DNA from: an uncultured Mucispirillum sp. | Lineage (GTDB): Bacteria; Chrysiogenota; Deferribacteres; Deferribacterales; Mucispirillaceae | DNA length: 8,978 nt | NCBI GenBank assembly: GCA_947177675.1 | Contig: CAMWVK010000034.1 | Span: 1 to 8,978, forward strand | Direction: 5' to 3' | Shown: piece after piece, positions 5,816 through 8,978 of the stretch | Layout of the letters: the number at the start of each line of letters is the position of its first letter | How positions within the stretch are numbered: the stretch's first letter is position 1 | The notes under the pieces: model-generated | Told to the model about the DNA's origin: nothing | Database searches by the model: none | The model's input: the letters and a program-made list of their open reading frames with translations, nothing else | Position numbers and translations under genes: made by a program

Positions 5816-6835
5816 TTATTTTGCAATTTCCCTGCCTACTGCTTTTGCAATAATTTCCACTTTGTCTATTATTTCACAATATTGGTCTGGAGTTAATGAC
5901 TGGTCGCCATCGCTTAATGCCTCATCTGGATTTGGGTGAACTTCTATCATTAAGCCGTCTGCACCTGCTGCAACAGAAGCAAAAGCCATAGGTCCTATAC
6001 ATTCAATTCTGCCTGTTCCATGGCTTGGGTCTACAATTATAGGCAGATGAGAGAGGCTTTTTATAGCTGGAACACATGATAAATCCAGTGTATTTCTTGT
6101 ATAAGTTTCAAAAGTCCTTATTCCTCTTTCGCAGAGAATAATATTTGAGTTGCCTTCTTTTGCAATATGCTCAGCTGCTAATAAAAATTCTTTTAATGTG
6201 GCACTCATACCTCTTTTTAAAAGAACTGGTTTTTCCTGTGCACCTACTTCATGGAGCAGACGGAAATTCTGCATATTTCTTGCACCGATTTGGATAATAT
6301 CAGCATATTCTGAAACAATATCTAAATCTCTTGGGTCTGTAAGTTCTGTAACTACAACCATACCAAATTCATCAGCTGCTTTTCTTAAATAGATTAAGCC
6401 TTCTGGTCCCATTCCTTGAAATGAATATGGGCTTGTGCGTGGTTTATATGCTCCGCCTCTTAATATCTTTGAGCCTTTTACACTTGTTCTCATAGCAACA
6501 GTGCGTGCCTGCTCTAAACTTTCCACAGAACATGGACCGCTCATAACAGCAAGCTCTTTACCGCCTATTTTAACGCCTTTTACATCAATAACAGTATCTT
6601 CTTTTTTAAACTCACGGCTTACAAGTTTATATGGTTTAGATATTGGTATAATTTCATCAACACCAGGGAATGTCTGCACCTGTTTACCTTTTAAAAGCGA
6701 TTCATCACCTATTGCTCCAATAACTGTTCTTTCTACCCCTTCAGAAATAGTCAGTCTATAACCACATGTTGTTAAATGGTCAGTTAAGTTGCCTATCTCC
6801 TGTTTTGAGGCATCATGTTTCATTACAATAATCAT
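5816..6835 (-). CDS. aroF: 3-deoxy-7-phosphoheptulonate (DAHP) synthase, Thermotoga-type with N-terminal regulatory domain
   Basis: DAHP synthase condenses PEP with erythrose 4-phosphate, the entry step of the shikimate pathway. The 339-residue protein has a ferredoxin-like/ACT-like N-terminal domain (about 1-70, starting [10 protein letters not shown]) and a TIM-barrel catalytic domain. This is the architecture of the Thermotoga maritima enzyme, whose N-terminal domain mediates Phe/Tyr inhibition. Catalytic features are GPCSVES (100-106), [11 protein letters not shown] (131-141), KRG (207-209), CERG (235-238) and DPSHGTG (269-275). C102, H272, E298 and D309 fit the four metal ligands known for that enzyme. 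The ATG follows an AGGAG site by seven bases and lies 23 bases after hisC. The gene ends one base before the tyrA ATG. Feedback inhibition at this first step is likely but inferred from the family. Confidence 0.96.
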   Translation of the reverse strand: MIIVMKHDASKQEIGNLTDHLTTCGYRLTISEGVERTVIGAIGDESLLKGKQVQTFPGVDEIIPISKPYKLVSREFKKEDTVIDVKGVKIGGKELAVMSGPCSVESLEQARTVAMRTSVKGSKILRGGAYKPRTSPYSFQGMGPEGLIYLRKAADEFGMVVVTELTDPRDLDIVSEYADIIQIGARNMQNFRLLHEVGAQEKPVLLKRGMSATLKEFLLAAEHIAKEGNSNIILCERGIRTFETYTRNTLDLSCVPAIKSLSHLPIIVDPSHGTGRIECIGPMAFASVAAGADGLMIEVHPNPDEALSDGDQSLTPDQYCEIIDKVEIIAKAVGREIAK

Positions 6836-6858
6836 AATATAACTCCTGAAAATCTTTA

Positions 6859-7956
6859 TTATTTATTTACAATTTTTTTTAATGCACTGATAAAAATTTT
6901 ATTTTCTTCATCTGTGCCTATTGAAACTCGGATATATTCTTTTAATCTGCTTCCGCCCAAAAATCTTGTGATAACACCTTCTTTTAGTAAGTCATCAAAA
7001 ACTTTTTTGCCGTCTCCCACTTTTATAAGCATAAAGTTTGTATCAGTTTTTACATACTCTAAACCCATAGCGGTTACTGCTTTATATATATACTCTTTGC
7101 CTGCCTTATTTAGTGTAACAACTTTTTTAATATGTTCTTGATCTTTTATGGCTTCTGCACAAATTATTTGAGCAGCTGAGTTTACATTAAACGGCGGACG
7201 GATTCTATTTATTAATGATATACATTCTTTATCTGCCACTAAATAACCGCACCTGATAGATGCAAGTCCGTATGCTTTTGAAAAAGTTCTCATGGTCATA
7301 AGGTTATTATATTTTTTCATAAGAGCAAATACATCTGGATGATCCCTTTCTGCAAATTCAATATATGCCTCATCAAGCACCACAAGTACATTAGGGGAAA
7401 GTCTATCCATAAAATCAGTAAATATTTTTTCGCCAAAAATAGTGCCTGTTGGGTTATTTGGGTTTGCAAGCATAACAAAGCGTGTTTTATCATTAACAGC
7501 ATTTAATATATTATCAAAATTAATTGAAAAATCGCTGTTTGTTTCTACCCATCTGCAGCTTGATTTTAAACCGCGGGCAAGCAGCTCATATTCTGAAAAT
7601 GAAGGACTTGGAGCAAGTGCATGAGTATCGCCTGATAAAAATGACATATATAAAAGCTGGATAATTTCATCACTGCCTGCACCGCACACAATGTTATCTA
7701 TATCAACATTATGAAATTCTGCTATTGACTGCCTTAAATAAAAACTATCGCCTATTGGGTATCTTGTAATTTCTTTTTCATACTCTTTTAAAGCTGCTAT
7801 TGCTTTTGGGCTTGCTCCATAAGGGTTTTCGTTAGATGCAAGCTTTACAACTTTTTCTATTCCAAGCTCCCTTTGAAGTTCTTTTACTGGTTTGCCTGGA
7901 ACATAAGCTGATAATTCCAAAAGCCCGTCCCATACTAATGATTTATAATCTGCCAT
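6859..7956 (-). CDS. hisC: Histidinol-phosphate/aromatic aminotransferase (HisC family)
   Basis: This is a PLP-dependent class I/II aminotransferase of 365 residues. It shows SNENPYG at 41-47, GAGSDE at 92-97, NPNNPTG at 165-171, DEAY at 195-198, the PLP-binding lysine K227 in TFSKAYGLASIRCGY (224-238), and the substrate-carboxylate arginine R343 in YIRVSIGT (341-348). By family it transfers an amino group to imidazole acetol phosphate in histidine synthesis. No other his gene is nearby. It lies two bases after pheA and 23 before aroF, so the neighbours argue that it also, or mainly, makes Phe and Tyr from phenylpyruvate and 4-hydroxyphenylpyruvate. HisC of Bacillus subtilis is a known dual-role case. 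A GGAG site at the end of pheA precedes the ATG. Substrate preference cannot be fixed from sequence by eye. Confidence 0.9.
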   Translation of the reverse strand: MADYKSLVWDGLLELSAYVPGKPVKELQRELGIEKVVKLASNENPYGASPKAIAALKEYEKEITRYPIGDSFYLRQSIAEFHNVDIDNIVCGAGSDEIIQLLYMSFLSGDTHALAPSPSFSEYELLARGLKSSCRWVETNSDFSINFDNILNAVNDKTRFVMLANPNNPTGTIFGEKIFTDFMDRLSPNVLVVLDEAYIEFAERDHPDVFALMKKYNNLMTMRTFSKAYGLASIRCGYLVADKECISLINRIRPPFNVNSAAQIICAEAIKDQEHIKKVVTLNKAGKEYIYKAVTAMGLEYVKTDTNFMLIKVGDGKKVFDDLLKEGVITRFLGGSRLKEYIRVSIGTDEENKIFISALKKIVNK

Positions 7957-7958
7957 AC

Positions 7959-8978
7959 TTAAAACTCTCCTTTTGGATACGAGCCTAATACTTTTGCAAT
8001 AGGCGTTTTTTCTATAAACTCATCTAATACTTTCTTAATTTCAGGACTGTCTTTATGACCGTCTATATCTGTATAAAAAAGGTATTCCCATGGTTTTTGT
8101 TTTGACGGTCTGCTTTCAAGAGTAGTCATATTAATACTGCCACGCTTAAATATTTCCAGCACATCATATAAAGCACCTGATTTATGGTGAACACTGAACA
8201 TTAATGTTGTTTTATCATTACCTGTTGCTTCCTGATAGTTTTTACCAATAACTACAAATCTTGTAAAATTACCAGAGCCGTCCTCAATATGTCTTTCTAT
8301 AACCTTTAAATTATATACAGCTTCTGCAAGTTCGCTGCCTATTGCAGCAACTGTTTCATCATTTTGTGCCATTTCTGCAGCAAGAGCAGTGGATTCGCAA
8401 GGTATAAGCTCTGTATCTGGAAAATTTTTAGCAAGCCATTTTGAACACTGACCTAATGGACTTGGATGTGAATATATTTTTTTTATATCTTCTTTTCTGC
8501 CAGTTTTATTAAGCAGATTTTCTGCAATCTCCACATACACTTCACCCATAATAATAACATCGCTGTCCATAAACATATCAAGTGACTGGTTAACTGCACC
8601 TTCAAGAGAGTTTTCTACAGGCACAATACCATAATGAACATGACCTTTTTCCACCCCTTGAAATATTTCACCAATATTTCTAACAGGAATAAGTTTGGCT
8701 GACTGACCAAATCTTTTTACTGCTGCCAAATTAGAGAAAGTGCCAACAGGTCCTAAAAAAGCAACCCGCACTTCTTCCTCTAAACATAAAGATGCACTCA
8801 TTATCTCACGAAAAACATTTCTTAAAGAATGCTGTGGAAATGGACCTTTGTTTTTTTCTTTTAAGCGGGCATATATTTGTTCTTCTCTGGAATTAACCCA
8901 GACAGGCGAGCCTTCTCTTTTCTTTATTTCGCCAACTTCAATTACACAGCCTGCGCGTTTATTTAAAAGTGCTAATAT
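7959..8978 (-). CDS. pheA: Bifunctional chorismate mutase/prephenate dehydratase (P-protein), 5' end beyond the right edge
   Basis: The enzyme turns chorismate into prephenate and then phenylpyruvate. The frame is open to the right edge: 59 codons precede the first internal ATG (8799-8801). They encode most of an AroQ chorismate mutase (LLNKRAGCVIEVGEIKK, then REEQIY, then GPFPQHSLRNVFREIMSAS), so that ATG is not the true start. Numbering from the edge, 339 residues are visible. The dehydratase domain has GPVGTFS at 76-82, PVENSLEG at 120-127 and catalytic TRF at 239-241 (SGNFTRFVVIG). The C-terminal ACT domain has GAL at 268-270 and ESRP at 288-291, the motifs that bind phenylalanine, so allosteric inhibition by Phe is likely. 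In the mutase part, R8, K19, R31 and E32 match E. coli R28, K39, R51 and E52, while the D48 position is V28. It heads the visible hisC-aroF-tyrA run. Confidence 0.96.
   Translation of the reverse strand: MLALLNKRAGCVIEVGEIKKREGSPVWVNSREEQIYARLKEKNKGPFPQHSLRNVFREIMSASLCLEEEVRVAFLGPVGTFSNLAAVKRFGQSAKLIPVRNIGEIFQGVEKGHVHYGIVPVENSLEGAVNQSLDMFMDSDVIIMGEVYVEIAENLLNKTGRKEDIKKIYSHPSPLGQCSKWLAKNFPDTELIPCESTALAAEMAQNDETVAAIGSELAEAVYNLKVIERHIEDGSGNFTRFVVIGKNYQEATGNDKTTLMFSVHHKSGALYDVLEIFKRGSINMTTLESRPSKQKPWEYLFYTDIDGHKDSPEIKKVLDEFIEKTPIAKVLGSYPKGEF

Noticed and set aside
7317..7502. A 61-codon minus-strand frame inside hisC
   Set aside because: It is out of frame within the conserved NPNNPTG to DEAY region of hisC and has no motif of its own.
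2050..7624. Other plus-strand open frames opposite ispH, cmk, aroA, tyrA, aroF and hisC
   Set aside because: Each lies within a gene with clear family motifs on the minus strand. Their products look like antisense translations of AT-rich coding DNA.
1..8978. A novel defence, mobile or secondary-metabolite system
   Set aside because: All full-length genes are conserved housekeeping enzymes or ribosomal protein S1. There is no transposase, integrase, CRISPR array, nuclease or toxin-like gene.

Overview
The window is about one third GC and is almost fully coding. Every gene I can support lies on the minus strand, so transcription runs from right to left. The codon use, the gene order (pheA-hisC-aroF-tyrA-aroA-cmk-ispH-rpsA) and the domain types suggest an AT-rich Gram-negative-type bacterium. 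My best guess is a Deferribacterota member such as a Mucispirillum relative. From memory, Geobacter-type deltaproteobacteria keep a similar order. This taxonomic call is inference and has not been checked by a search.

Right block (8978 to 4990): the terminal aromatic amino acid genes are packed with gaps of 1 to 23 bases. They are a bifunctional chorismate mutase/prephenate dehydratase (pheA, 5' end outside the window), a HisC-type aminotransferase, a Thermotoga-type DAHP synthase (aroF) and prephenate dehydrogenase (tyrA). Together they cover entry into the shikimate pathway, the prephenate branch point, and probably the final transamination to Phe and Tyr.

Middle gap (4989 to 4747, 243 bases): this is the only sizeable non-coding stretch and the least ordinary part. 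In transcription order it holds a candidate promoter whose TATAAT box lies inside a GCTGCA/TGCAGC dyad, a GC-rich cluster of short palindromes that looks like a dispersed repeat, a possible 42-codon upstream ORF that runs into the aroA start, and an A/T-only inverted repeat directly before the aroA ribosome binding site.

Left block (4746 to 199): aroA (EPSP synthase), cmk (CMP kinase), a short gap with a good sigma-70-like promoter, ispH (last MEP-pathway enzyme) and rpsA (ribosomal protein S1). ispH and rpsA overlap by four bases. A strong intrinsic terminator follows rpsA. The start of an unrecognised gene lies only about 20 bases beyond it and runs off the left edge.

I found no tRNA, rRNA, CRISPR array, transposase or defence gene. 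The window is mainly conserved housekeeping metabolism. The observations worth a second look are regulatory and repeat-like ones around aroA and at the rpsA terminator.
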